Shown here one piece after another: positions 17,628 through 26,241 of a stretch of DNA of 64,000 nucleotides. Positions within the stretch are counted from its first letter, which is position 1. The number at the start of each line of letters is the position of its first letter. The translations under genes and the position numbers were made by a program. The DNA comes from Falsiroseomonas algicola (GTDB lineage: Bacteria; Pseudomonadota; Alphaproteobacteria; Acetobacterales; Acetobacteraceae). The notes under the pieces are model-generated. The model saw only the letters and a program-made list of their open reading frames with translations, was not told the DNA's origin and did no database searches. Location: contig NZ_JAAIKB010000014.1 in the NCBI RefSeq assembly GCF_011040385.1, forward strand, positions 81,629 through 145,628, given 5' to 3'.

Positions 17628-18121
17628 CAGGGCCAGACCAGCACGGGCAGGTCGAAATCCTGCCCCGCGGCGCGCAGCCGCAGGCGGCGGGGGCCCGGCC
17701 AGCCGGTCGCCTCCGCCTCCAGCACCATGATGCTGCCCTGATCCGTGCCGGCGGGCAGCAGGCGGTAGCCGTCGGGCCCGGCCTGCACGCCGAGCGGCGG
17801 CGGCGTCATCTCCCGCAGCCGCCATGATTCGAGAAAATCCGGCGAGAGGCGCAGGGCACCATCGCCGGGTGGCAGGGTGACGCGGATCGGCGCCACGGCG
17901 CCGAGACGCTGGATGCGCGCCCATTCGACGGTCGCGCCGCCTTCCTGCTGCCGTCCCTGCGCGAGCGGCCCGCCGCCGCCGAAGGCGCCGGCCAGCGCGG
18001 CGGCGACCACCACGATCATCCCTGCCCAGGCGAGGCGCTGGACACGCCAGACCCGCCGCTGGAAGGGCATGTCGCCTTCCATGCGCCGCAGGTCGGGCGG
18101 CCAGCCCTCGGCATCGCGCAT
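17627..18121 (-). CDS. hypothetical single-pass membrane protein paired with DUF421
   Basis: A 164-residue protein I cannot place in a named family. It has a basic cytoplasmic N terminus (RRVWRVQRLAWAG), one transmembrane helix (MIVVVAAALAGAFGGG, residues about 35-50) and a ~110-residue periplasmic domain predicted as beta-rich (alternating hydrophobic strands such as PIRVTLPPGDGALRLSP and RRLRLRAAGQDFDLPVLVWP). It overlaps the DUF421 gene by one base, suggesting that they function together at the membrane. ATGs at 18121 and 18070 are both possible starts. Confidence 0.65.
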   Translation of the reverse strand: MRDAEGWPPDLRRMEGDMPFQRRVWRVQRLAWAGMIVVVAAALAGAFGGGGPLAQGRQQEGGATVEWARIQRLGAVAPIRVTLPPGDGALRLSPDFLESWRLREMTPPPLGVQAGPDGYRLLPAGTDQGSIMVLEAEATGWPGPRRLRLRAAGQDFDLPVLVWP

Positions 18122-18269
18122 CCCACGCCCCTTCGCCGATACGCGCCCGCAACGCCCCTGCGCCGCCCGGGTTGCCCCCGCTCGCGAAGGATGCTGGCCT
18201 TCATCGGCGTGGCTCGCCTAGGTTGTATCATCGCGCCAGGAAAGCCGGCGCCGTGAGGGAGAGATTCGG

Positions 18270-19388
18270 ATGCTGAAGCGCAGGACGATGCTGGGTGGCG
18301 CGCTGGCCGCGCCGTCGCTTTTCGCCGGGGCCGGCGGCGCCCTCGCCCAGTCGGGCCCGATCCGCATCGCGACGGCGGGGCCGATGACCGGGCAATACGC
18401 GGCCTTCGGCGGCCAGATGCGCGCCGGTGCCGAGCAGGCGGTGGCGGACCTCAATGCCGCCGGCGGCGTGCTCGGCCGGCAGCTGGCGCTGGAAGTCGGC
18501 GACGATGCCTGCGACCCGCGCCAGGCCGTCTCCGTCGCCAACCAGCTGGCATCGCGCCGCGTGGCGCTGGTGGCGGGGCATTTCTGCTCCGGCAGTTCCA
18601 TCCCCGCCAGCAAGGTCTATGCGGAGGAAGGCGTGCTGCAGATCAGCCCCGCCTCCACCAACCCGCGCTACACGGATGAGGGCGGCTGGAACACCTTCCG
18701 CGTCTGCGGCCGCGACGACCAGCAGGGCCAGGTGGCGGGCCGCTACATCGCGCAGAACATGCGCAGCCAGCGCATCGCCATCCTGCACGACAACTCCGCC
18801 TATGGCCGCGGCCTGGCGGAGGAGACGAAGAAGGCGCTGAACGGCGCCGGCGTCACCGAAGCCCTCTTCAGCGCCTATACGCCCGGGGAGCGCGACTATT
18901 CCGCCATCGTCTCCCGCCTGCAGCAGGCGAACGTCCAGGTGGTCTATGTCGGTGGCTACCACACCGAATCCGGCCTGATCCTGCGCCAGGCGAAGGAGCG
19001 GGGGCTGAACATCACGCTGATCGGCGGCGATGCGCTGGTGACCAACGAGTTCTGGCAGATCACCGGCGCGGCGGGCGAAGGCACGCTGATGACCTTCAGC
19101 AGCGACCCGCGCAAGCGCCCGACGGCGGCCTCCGTCGTCCAGGCCTTCCGGGCCAAGAACATCGATCCGGAGGGCTATGTCCTCTACACCTATGCCGCGC
19201 TGCAGATCTGGGCGGCGGCGGCGGCGCGCAGCAACGGCACGGATCCGCGCCGCATCGCCGCGCTCCTGAAGTCGGGCGGCCCGTGGCAGACGGTGCTGGG
19301 CGACATCTCCTTCGACGGCAAGGGCGATGTCACGGTGCCGGACTACGTCTTCTACGTCTGGCGCAACGGCAGCTACGCCGAGATGTGA
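18270..19388 (+). CDS. branched-chain amino acid-type ABC transporter substrate-binding protein
   Basis: A 372-residue periplasmic-binding-fold type I protein of the LivJ/LivK group (Peripla_BP_6). Signal peptide at residues 1-26 (RRTMLGGALAAPSLFAGAGGALA). Recognisable blocks are IRIATAGPMTGQYAAFGGQM, VAGHFCSGSSIPASKVY and the ligand-contact region SPASTNPRYTDEG. No permease or ATPase genes adjoin it, so it either supplies a transporter encoded elsewhere or acts alone as a sensor. Ligand cannot be deduced. It is convergent with a Bug-type SBP gene 33 bp downstream. Confidence 0.9.
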   Translation: MLKRRTMLGGALAAPSLFAGAGGALAQSGPIRIATAGPMTGQYAAFGGQMRAGAEQAVADLNAAGGVLGRQLALEVGDDACDPRQAVSVANQLASRRVALVAGHFCSGSSIPASKVYAEEGVLQISPASTNPRYTDEGGWNTFRVCGRDDQQGQVAGRYIAQNMRSQRIAILHDNSAYGRGLAEETKKALNGAGVTEALFSAYTPGERDYSAIVSRLQQANVQVVYVGGYHTESGLILRQAKERGLNITLIGGDALVTNEFWQITGAAGEGTLMTFSSDPRKRPTAASVVQAFRAKNIDPEGYVLYTYAALQIWAAAAARSNGTDPRRIAALLKSGGPWQTVLGDISFDGKGDVTVPDYVFYVWRNGSYAEM

Positions 19389-19421
19389 GGCGGCCAGGCG
19401 CGGCGCCGCAGGGCGCCGCGC

Positions 19422-20378
19422 CTATTCCAGCCGCATGCCCGCATCCCGCACCACCCGGCCCCAGCGGGCATGGGTGGCGGCGAGCAGGCCGGGCAGGTCG
19501 CCGCCCGGCCAGGGATCGATCCCCCAGCCCGGCAGGCGGGCCCGCGCGGCGTCGCTCGCCATCGCGCCCTGGGCCGCCGCGGCCCATTCCGCCAGCACCG
19601 TCTCCGGCGTGCCGCGCGGCGCCAGCAGCAAATTCGCCACGCGCACCTCGAAGCCCGGGAAGCCGCTTTCCGCCACCGTCGGCACCTCCGGCAGCACCGC
19701 CGCGCGTTCGGCGCCGGAGACGGCCAGCGCGCGGAGCCGGCCGCTCCGCACCAGGTCGGGCCCGCCGCCGATGGCCAGGAACCCCGCCGGCACGGTGCCG
19801 GAGACGATCGCCGTCAGCGCCTCCGGATTGCCGCGCTGGGGCACATGTTCCAGCGCCGCCGCCGGCAGCCCCGCGGATTGGCGCAGATGCTCCATGGCCA
19901 GGTGCCCGGGCGATCCGACGCTGCCGGAGGCGTAGAAGGCCGGGCTTCGCCGCGCACCCTCCAGGAAGGATCGCAGGTCGGTCGCGGGGTGCCCGGGATG
20001 GACCAGCAGCACCAGCTGGAAGCTGCCGAGATGCGCGACCGGCACCAGGTCCCGCAGCGGGTCGAATCCCATGTCGCGGAAGAGATGCGGGTTGACCGTC
20101 AGCGCGGTGTCGAGCGCGGCGAGCAGCGTCCTGCCATCCGGCCTGGCACGCGCCACCGCGGCCGCGCCGATATTGCCGCCGGCGCCGGGGCGGTTCTCCA
20201 CCACGACGGTCCCGCGCCCCTCCCGCATCGCATGGTCGGCCAGGATGCGCGCGGTGCCATCGAGCGACCCGCCGGGCGTGAAGTTGACGATGATGCGCGT
20301 GGGATCCGTTTGCGCCGCCGCATGGCGCGCTGCGAGCAGACCGGCGGCGGTGGCGAGCAGGTCGCGGCGTCCTGGCAT
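19422..20378 (-). CDS. Bug/TctC-family tripartite tricarboxylate transporter substrate-binding protein
   Basis: A 318-residue exported protein with a signal peptide (residues 1-22, RRDLLATAAGLLAARHAAA) and the Bug family blocks: IIVNFTPGGSLDGTARIL, VVENRPGAGGNIGAAAVARA and DGRTLLAALDTALTVNP. Bug proteins bind small carboxylates or related ligands and feed TctAB permeases, but large orphan sets are typical of this kind of genome. No TctA/B lies nearby. It may be regulated separately from its convergent neighbour. A second, different Bug protein is encoded at 60217. Confidence 0.9.
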   Translation of the reverse strand: MPGRRDLLATAAGLLAARHAAAQTDPTRIIVNFTPGGSLDGTARILADHAMREGRGTVVVENRPGAGGNIGAAAVARARPDGRTLLAALDTALTVNPHLFRDMGFDPLRDLVPVAHLGSFQLVLLVHPGHPATDLRSFLEGARRSPAFYASGSVGSPGHLAMEHLRQSAGLPAAALEHVPQRGNPEALTAIVSGTVPAGFLAIGGGPDLVRSGRLRALAVSGAERAAVLPEVPTVAESGFPGFEVRVANLLLAPRGTPETVLAEWAAAAQGAMASDAARARLPGWGIDPWPGGDLPGLLAATHARWGRVVRDAGMRLE

Positions 20379-20483
20379 GGTGGTGATCCTCCCTCTTGCC
20401 CTGCATCAGGCCGTGGCCGGGCCCTCCCGCGCAAGCGGGGAAGGGGGCAGGATGCGCGGCGACGACCGGAGGAAACGCGCCGC

Positions 20484-22049
20484 ATGACCGCCATCCGCAA
20501 CGTGCTCTTCATCATGGTGGACCAGCTGCGCTGGGACCATCTCGGCTGCGCGGGGCATCCCTTCCTCCGCACGCCGAACCTCGATGCGCTGGCGGCGCGG
20601 GGCGTGCGGTTCTCCCAGGCCTATGTGCAGTCCGGTATCTGCGGACCCTCCCGCATGTCCTACTACACCGGCCGCTACGTCTCCTCCCATGGCGCCACGC
20701 ATAACCGCGTGCCGCTTTCCATCGGAGAGGTGACGCTGGGCTGGCATCTGCGGGAGGCCGGGCGGACCCTGGCGCTGGCGGGCAAGACGCATGTGCTGCC
20801 GGATGCGCATGGCATGAAGCGCCTGCAGCTGGATGGCCAGCACGATCTGGCGGCGCTGCTGAAGGAGGGATGGTTCACGCTGGTCGATCGCCATGACGGC
20901 CACCATGCCGAGCCCGACAGCGCCTATGCCCATTGGTTGCGATCGAAGGGCTATGACAGCGCCGATCCCTGGACGGACTACGTGATCGCCGTCGAGGATG
21001 AGGAAGGAAAGGTCCGCAGCGGCTGGAAGATGCGCAACGCCCGGCTGCCCGCCCGGGTGCGGGAGGAGCATAGCGAGACCGCCTACACCACCGACCAGGC
21101 CATCGGCTTCATGGACCGCCAGGGCGATGATCCCTGGGTGCTGCACCTGTCCTATGTGAAGCCGCACTGGCCCTACATCGCGCCCGCGCCCTACCACGCC
21201 ATGTATTCGCCGAACCAATGCCTCCCCGTCTCCCGCCATCCCGCCGAGCGCGGGGAGGGTGCGCATCCGATGCTGCGGGAATGGCAGAAGGAGGAGGTGA
21301 GCGAAAGCTTCCAGATCGATGACTGCATCGCGACGGTGCGGCCCGCCTATCAGGGCCTCATCACGCAGCTCGACGACCATCTCGGGCGGGTGTGGGAGGC
21401 GATGGAGCGGCTCGGGCGCTGGCGCGACACGATGGTCGTCTTCTGCTCCGACCATGGTGACTATCTCGGCGACCACTGGCTCGGCGAGAAGGAGCTGTTC
21501 CATGACTGCGTGCAGCGCATTCCCTTCCTACTCTACGACCCTTCGCCCGAGGCGAACGCCACGCGCGGCACCGTCGATGACCGCTTCGTGGAGGCGATCG
21601 ACGTGGTGCCGACCATCCTCGACGCGCTCGGCCTGCCGGCATCCGAACACGTCGTGGAGGGCCGGTCCCTGCTGCCGCTGACGCGCGGCGCTACGCCGCC
21701 GTGGCGGGATGCGGTGGTGAGCGAACTGGACTGGACCTTCAGGGGCGCGCGCCGGCGCCTCGGCCACCCGACCGGGCAGCACCATGCCTGGATGCTGCGG
21801 GATGCGCGCTGGAAGTATGTGCACTGGACCAGCGGGCACCGGCCACAGCTCTTCGACCTTCAGGCGGATCCGGAGGAGTTCCACGACCTCGGCGCCGATC
21901 CGGCGCTTGAGGGGGTGCGGGAGGCGGCGCGGGAGAAGCTGCTCGCCTGGTTCACGCGGCTGAAGCGCCGCACGACGCTGAGCTGGGCGGAGGCCGAGTT
22001 GCGCACGGATCGGCACAAGGCGGCAGGCGTGTTCTACGGGGAGTGGTGA
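20484..22049 (+). CDS. sulfatase-superfamily hydrolase (arylsulfatase / phosphonate monoester hydrolase-like)
   Basis: A 521-residue cytoplasmic-looking member of the alkaline phosphatase superfamily. The N-terminal metal-binding aspartates (LFIMVDQLRWDHLG), the formylglycine site CGPSR with Cys at residue 53, and the downstream metal block VVFCSDHGDYLGDHWLGEK are present. Absence of a signal peptide, the length and the CGPxR site fit the phosphonate monoester hydrolase/phosphodiesterase branch as well as or better than arylsulfatase. The cysteine must be converted to formylglycine by another protein. GGAGG about ten bases upstream supports the start at 20484. Confidence 0.85.
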   Translation: MTAIRNVLFIMVDQLRWDHLGCAGHPFLRTPNLDALAARGVRFSQAYVQSGICGPSRMSYYTGRYVSSHGATHNRVPLSIGEVTLGWHLREAGRTLALAGKTHVLPDAHGMKRLQLDGQHDLAALLKEGWFTLVDRHDGHHAEPDSAYAHWLRSKGYDSADPWTDYVIAVEDEEGKVRSGWKMRNARLPARVREEHSETAYTTDQAIGFMDRQGDDPWVLHLSYVKPHWPYIAPAPYHAMYSPNQCLPVSRHPAERGEGAHPMLREWQKEEVSESFQIDDCIATVRPAYQGLITQLDDHLGRVWEAMERLGRWRDTMVVFCSDHGDYLGDHWLGEKELFHDCVQRIPFLLYDPSPEANATRGTVDDRFVEAIDVVPTILDALGLPASEHVVEGRSLLPLTRGATPPWRDAVVSELDWTFRGARRRLGHPTGQHHAWMLRDARWKYVHWTSGHRPQLFDLQADPEEFHDLGADPALEGVREAAREKLLAWFTRLKRRTTLSWAEAELRTDRHKAAGVFYGEW

Positions 22050-22050
22050 A

Positions 22051-22106
22051 CCGGGGAAGGCGCTGCCTTCCCCGGACCCCTACCGCCAGGGGCGAGACGC
22101 CCCTGG
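22051..22106. repeat. double-hairpin intergenic element (copy A)
   Basis: Two perfect hairpins in tandem between convergent stop codons: arms of 11 bp around GCT (22051-22061 with 22065-22075) and arms of 9 bp around AGA (22086-22094 with 22098-22106), joined by an ACCCC-containing linker and followed by ACC. The same hairpin-ACCCC-hairpin-GGAC(C) layout recurs twice at 53.7-53.9 kb. It may end transcription from both sides. Confidence 0.75.
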
Positions 22107-22112
22107 ACCGTC

Positions 22113-24440
22113 TCAGGCGGCCTTGGCGGCCTGGATCGCCTTCCACACCGTCTCGGGCGTGGCGGGCATGTCCATGTGGGTGATGCCGACCGGCGTGAGC
22201 GCATCGACCAGCGCATTCATCGCCGCCGGCGGGGAGCCCACGGCACCGGCCTCGCCCGCGCCCTTCACGCCGAGCGGATTGGTCTCGCAGGTCACCTCGA
22301 TCAGGTCCACGTCGATGTCCGGCAGATCGTCGGCCCGCGGCAGCGCATAGTCCATGAAGGAGGCCGAGAGCAGCTGGCCGCTGCCATTGTCATAGGCCGT
22401 GCGCTCATGCAGCGCCTGGCCCAGGCCCTGCGCCACGCCGCCATGCACCTGGCCGCGCACGATCAGCGGATTCAGCGCATGGCCCACATCGTCCACCACG
22501 ATGTAGCGGGGGACGGAGACGATGCCCGTCTCGGGGTCCACCTCGACCTCCGCCACGTGGCAGCCATTCGGGAAGGTGTGGGCCTCGATCTTGGCCGTCT
22601 CCATGGCGTCGAGCAGCAGGGTGGACTGCCCCGCCGCGACCCGCTTCCGCTGGATGGCGGCGAGTTCCAGGATGCCGACGCCCTTGTCCGTGCCTGCCAC
22701 GTCGAAGCGGCCGGCGGCCGGCGTGAATTCGATGTCGGCGACGGAGGTTTCCAGATGCTCCGCCGCGGCCTGCTTGCCCTTCTCGATCACGCTCGCGGTG
22801 GTGACGAGGATGGCCTGGCCTTCGGAGTAGAGGCTGCGGGCGCCGCCGGTGCCGCCGCCCTCGGGCAGCGTCTCGCTGTCGCCCTGCTTCACCCGGATTT
22901 TCTCGAGTGGCACGCCAAGTTCGTGCTGGGTGAGCATGGCATAGGCGGTCTCATGGCCCTGGCCGGTGGATTGCGTGCCGACATAGACATCGACGTAGCC
23001 ATCCTCCGCGAAGACGACCTTGGCGTTCTCCGTGGGGCCACCGCCGGTGGCTTCCAGGTAATAGGCGAGGCCGATGCCGCGGCGCTTGCCCTGCTTCTCC
23101 GCCTCCGCCCGCCGCGCCGGGAAGCCCGCCCAGTCGATCTTGGCGAGCGCGCTGTCCATCAACTGGAGGAAATCGCCGCTGTCGTAGCGCTGGCCCATGG
23201 CGGAGACGAAGGGCATCGCGGCCTGCGTCACCATGTTGCGGCGGCGAAGCTCGATGCGGTCGATCTTCAACTCGCGCGCCGCGGCGTCGATCAGGCGCTC
23301 GACCAGGTAGTTGCTCTCCGGCCGGCCCGCGCCGCGATAGGCATCGACGGGGACGGTGTTGGTCAGCACGCCGATGACGTTGGCGTAGATCGCCTCGAAC
23401 CCATAGACGCTGGCCAGCACCTTGGTGCCGGCGCCGGTCGGGATGAAGGGCGCGAAGGTGGAGAGGTAGGCGCCCATATTGGCGTAGTTGCGCGTGCGCA
23501 GCGCCAGGAACTTGCCGTCGGCGTCGGTCGCCAGCTCACCCAGCGTGATGTTGTCGCGGCCATGGGTGTCGGACTGGAAGGCCTCCGACCGTTCGCTGGT
23601 CCACTTCACGGGGCGGCCGACCTGCTTCGCCGCGAAGGCGACGAGGACGTGCTCGGCATAGAGGTAGAGCTTCATGCCGAAGCCGCCGCCGACATCGGGG
23701 GTGATGACGCGGACATTCTCCGGCGGGATCTTGAAGACATTGCCCGCGAGCAGGTTCTTCACCAGCCAGGAGCCCTGGGTGTTGGTGTGCAGCGTCAGCT
23801 TGTCGCCTTCCCAGGCAGCGACCGCGGCGCGGGTTTCCATGCTGGCGACGACGACGCGGTTGTTCACGACGGTCAGGCGCGTGACATGCGCCGCCCGGGC
23901 GAAGGCCGCTTCCGTCTTGGCCTTGTCGCCGGCTTCCCAGTCGAAGGCGACGTTGCTGGCCGCCCCTTCCCAGACCTGCGGCTGGCCGGCTTCCCAGGCG
24001 GTGGCGAGGTCCGTCGCGGCGGGCAGCACCTCGTAATCCACCATCACCGCTTCCGCGCCGTCCCGCGCGGCCTGGGCGGATTCCGCCACGATGAAGGCGA
24101 CGGGGTCGCCGACATGGCGGACGGTGTCGGTGGCCAGCGCCAGGCGCGGCGTGTTGGCGCGCGGCGTGCCGTCCTTGTTCTTCAGCGGGATCACGCAGGG
24201 CACCTCGCCGAGGCCCGCCGCCTGCAGGTCCGCGCCCGTGATCACCGCCAGCACGCCCGGCACGGCCTTGGCCGCGCTGGTGTCGAGGCTGGTGATCTTC
24301 GCATGGGCATGGGGGCTGCGGAGCACGACGCCCACGGCTTCCCCTTCCATGGCGATGTCGTCGGTGTAGCGGCCCCGTCCCGTCAGCAGGCGGGGATCCT
24401 CCACGCGCCGCACCGATTGGCTCAACCCGAACTTCGCCAT
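22113..24440 (-). CDS. xanthine dehydrogenase/CO dehydrogenase-family molybdopterin-binding subunit (CoxL-like, form II)
   Basis: A 775-residue large subunit of a molybdenum hydroxylase. The N-terminal a/b hammerhead domain starts LSQSVRRVEDPRLLTGRGRY; molybdopterin-binding blocks include GGFGMKLYLYAEH, AYRGAGRPE (the form II motif, not the AYXCSFR of true aerobic CO dehydrogenase) and the catalytic glutamate in GVKGAGEAGAVG near the C terminus. Oxidises an unknown small substrate. The usual FAD and 2Fe-2S subunit genes are not adjacent on either side. The start at 24440 matches family N termini. Confidence 0.9.
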   Translation of the reverse strand: MAKFGLSQSVRRVEDPRLLTGRGRYTDDIAMEGEAVGVVLRSPHAHAKITSLDTSAAKAVPGVLAVITGADLQAAGLGEVPCVIPLKNKDGTPRANTPRLALATDTVRHVGDPVAFIVAESAQAARDGAEAVMVDYEVLPAATDLATAWEAGQPQVWEGAASNVAFDWEAGDKAKTEAAFARAAHVTRLTVVNNRVVVASMETRAAVAAWEGDKLTLHTNTQGSWLVKNLLAGNVFKIPPENVRVITPDVGGGFGMKLYLYAEHVLVAFAAKQVGRPVKWTSERSEAFQSDTHGRDNITLGELATDADGKFLALRTRNYANMGAYLSTFAPFIPTGAGTKVLASVYGFEAIYANVIGVLTNTVPVDAYRGAGRPESNYLVERLIDAAARELKIDRIELRRRNMVTQAAMPFVSAMGQRYDSGDFLQLMDSALAKIDWAGFPARRAEAEKQGKRRGIGLAYYLEATGGGPTENAKVVFAEDGYVDVYVGTQSTGQGHETAYAMLTQHELGVPLEKIRVKQGDSETLPEGGGTGGARSLYSEGQAILVTTASVIEKGKQAAAEHLETSVADIEFTPAAGRFDVAGTDKGVGILELAAIQRKRVAAGQSTLLLDAMETAKIEAHTFPNGCHVAEVEVDPETGIVSVPRYIVVDDVGHALNPLIVRGQVHGGVAQGLGQALHERTAYDNGSGQLLSASFMDYALPRADDLPDIDVDLIEVTCETNPLGVKGAGEAGAVGSPPAAMNALVDALTPVGITHMDMPATPETVWKAIQAAKAA

Positions 24441-24560
24441 GGCTCTCGTTCCCCAGACTCTTATGCCCGCCATCATCTGCGATCTTTGGGGGGATCGAAA
24501 AGGGGGGCCGGCAACCCGCCAAGGGGGCGCGGCGTTCGCGACCCGGAAGGAGTGCACCCC

Positions 24561-24986
24561 ATGCACCGATCGATTGCGCTTGCCCTGGCCGTCGCGCTGG
24601 GCGCGGCACCCGCTCTGGCCCAAACCCCGGCGCCGCCGGCCAATGGCAATGCTTCCGCCGCCCAGGTCGAGGCCATGCGCACGCTGCGCGAGGCGGAGGA
24701 AGGGCTGCGGGACGTGCTGAAGCGGCTGGAGGAGGGGACCATCCCCGCCAGCGGCGCGACATCGCGCCTCCGCCAGGCGTTGAACGAGGTGGAGCGCGCC
24801 ATGCTGCGCCTGCCCGCCGATTCCCGCCGCGGCGCGCCCTGGCAGACCGCGGTGAAGGAGGTGTCGGAGGCCATGGCGATGGTGCGGGAGGAAGGCGGCG
24901 ACGTGGCCGCCGCCCGCACCGCGGCCGGGGAGGCGCTGGCGACGCTCCCGGCGCTGGCGGGGGCGGAGACGGGGACGGGCGGATAG
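24561..24986 (+). CDS. hypothetical exported helical protein
   Basis: A 141-residue protein with a clear signal peptide (residues 1-21, ALALAVALGAAPALAQ). The mature part is charged and heptad-like (RTLREAEEGLRDVLKRLEEG, EVERAMLRLPADSRRG, VSEAMAMVREEGGD), predicted helical, without cysteines. I do not recognise the family. AAGGAG ten bases before the ATG supports the start. It is divergent from the CoxL-like gene by 120 bp and followed 38 bp later by another small hypothetical gene on the same strand. Confidence 0.65.
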   Translation: MHRSIALALAVALGAAPALAQTPAPPANGNASAAQVEAMRTLREAEEGLRDVLKRLEEGTIPASGATSRLRQALNEVERAMLRLPADSRRGAPWQTAVKEVSEAMAMVREEGGDVAAARTAAGEALATLPALAGAETGTGG

Positions 24987-25024
24987 TAACCAACTCTTCA
25001 TCCCTGCTGGCGCAGGCTTCAGGG

Positions 25025-25390
25025 ATGACCGAGACCGACCTTGCACGCGAGGCCCGGCAGAACATCGCCCGGCACCTTGCCGACCTCCACCGCCTGCACA
25101 TCCAGCTCGCCACCGACAGCCGCGCGCTGAAGGCGCTGACGCTCAGCGGGCGCGCCCAGGCCGAGATCGAGATCGCCGCGGAGATGCTGGAGCAGTACAT
25201 GGCGGCGACCGGCGCCTTCCTCGAGAACATGCGCGGCCGCTACGAGGCGCGGCTCGGCCTGTTGCGGCGGGGAGAGCCGACGGGGGTGGAAGCGGTGCCG
25301 GGGCAGGGGGCGCTGGGGCATGGCGCCTTCTGGTACGCCTTCTCCCGCCTCTGCTCGGTGCTGCGGATGGCGGAGCGGCGATCCGGCTAA
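25025..25390 (+). CDS. hypothetical cytoplasmic helical protein
   Basis: A 121-residue, mostly helical protein with heptad character between residues 5 and 75 (LHRLHIQLATDSRALKAL, AEIEIAAEMLEQYMAA) and no signal or membrane segment. No family recognised. It follows the preceding hypothetical gene by 38 bp on the same strand, so the two may be co-transcribed. Codon usage is as GC3-rich as its neighbours, supporting a real gene. Confidence 0.55.
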   Translation: MTETDLAREARQNIARHLADLHRLHIQLATDSRALKALTLSGRAQAEIEIAAEMLEQYMAATGAFLENMRGRYEARLGLLRRGEPTGVEAVPGQGALGHGAFWYAFSRLCSVLRMAERRSG

Positions 25391-25396
25391 GGCGGT

Positions 25397-25454
25397 TTTA
25401 GGGATACTGCGCCTTTAGCCGTTTAGCCGATTTATGCACCTTTAGTCGCGTTTT
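25397..25454 (+). other. phased TTTA tract array in a 267-bp intergenic region
   Basis: Short T tracts occur at 25397, 25414, 25422, 25431, 25441 and 25451, mostly 8-10 bp apart, four of them as TTTAG. This is the most AT-rich patch in the surrounding 10 kb. Helically phased T tracts often bend DNA. Nothing else is evident in 25391-25560; the far end of the gap holds the cupin terminator. Confidence 0.4.
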
Positions 25455-25561
25455 CGCGTGTTCCAGGGCCGCTGGCCGCTCGGCGGGAACGTCGCGATAT
25501 CAGCGGCTTGCAACGTCCGCCCGCCGCGTGCCCGGCGCGGTGGGACAGCCTCGGCGCCTGT

Positions 25562-25605
25562 CTCAAATAAGAAGCGGAGCCCTGGCCGGGTGGCCATGGC
25601 TCCGC
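25562..25605 (-). terminator. intrinsic terminator of the cupin gene
   Basis: On the minus strand a 14-bp stem with one mismatch (arms 25592-25605 and 25574-25587, four-base loop) is followed by TTCTTATTTGAG. It begins 53 bp after the cupin stop codon. Confidence 0.8.
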
Positions 25606-25657
25606 CCTTGGTGGCAGGAACATAACGCGAATTGCTGGCCGGCGCCAGCGCAAACGG

Positions 25658-26167
25658 TCAGGAGTAGCCCTTGCCCTCCGGGGTGGCGGCCTGCTCCCGC
25701 GCTTCCTCCTGCGCGCCCTGGTCGACCTTCTTCATGCGCCCTTCCGGCAGCTTGCCGTCCTCCATCTCGCCGGTCGGGGTCGCCTCGGTCGCCTCGGCGG
25801 CGGGTTCGAAATCGAAATCGCCGTCGGAGGATTGCCAGGACTGCACGGTCAGCACCTTCGCGCCGCCGCGGCTTTCATGCGGGCCATGCACCACGCCGGC
25901 GGCCTGGGTGGTGAAGCCGCCGATGGGCAGCGCCTCCCCGCCATCGGTCAGGTCTCCTTCCAGCAGGTAGTGCATTTCCGCCCCGGCGCGGTGGCAATGG
26001 GCGGGGATGACGCCGCCGGCGGGGATATGGACGATGCTGGTCACCACGCCGCGGCCGGCATCCTCGTTGAGGATCTGGATGCGGAAGGTGCCGCCGGTCG
26101 CGCCCGGTATCATGAAGGGCGCGGGCTCCACGCTCTCCGCCGCCAGCCTCAGGCTGCGCTGGTCCAT
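25658..26167 (-). CDS. cupin-domain protein with acidic C-terminal tail
   Basis: A 169-residue protein. Residues about 20-110 form a single cupin barrel with the metal-type motif [20 protein letters not shown] and the second motif GVVHGPHES. The remaining 55 residues are a low-complexity acidic/Gly tail ([18 protein letters not shown]). Family members range from small dioxygenases to binding proteins, so function is open. I prefer the ATG at 26167 over 26173 because GGGAG is then seven bases upstream. A strong terminator follows it. Confidence 0.8.
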   Translation of the reverse strand: MDQRSLRLAAESVEPAPFMIPGATGGTFRIQILNEDAGRGVVTSIVHIPAGGVIPAHCHRAGAEMHYLLEGDLTDGGEALPIGGFTTQAAGVVHGPHESRGGAKVLTVQSWQSSDGDFDFEPAAEATEATPTGEMEDGKLPEGRMKKVDQGAQEEAREQAATPEGKGYS

Positions 26168-26241
26168 CGTCATTCTCCCGTTCCTTGGTGGGCGAACGCG
26201 GCGTGATGGCGCGGGGTTGCGGGGGGCGGTATGCAGGGGGG

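Noticed and set aside
22113..24440. True aerobic carbon monoxide dehydrogenase
   Set aside because: The AYXCSFR loop of form I enzymes is replaced by AYRGAGR and partner subunits are absent, so CO oxidation is not supported.
24981..25012. Second SigF-type promoter (GTAACC at 24987)
   Set aside because: The base string at the expected -10 position after 16 bases is TGGC, not CGAA.
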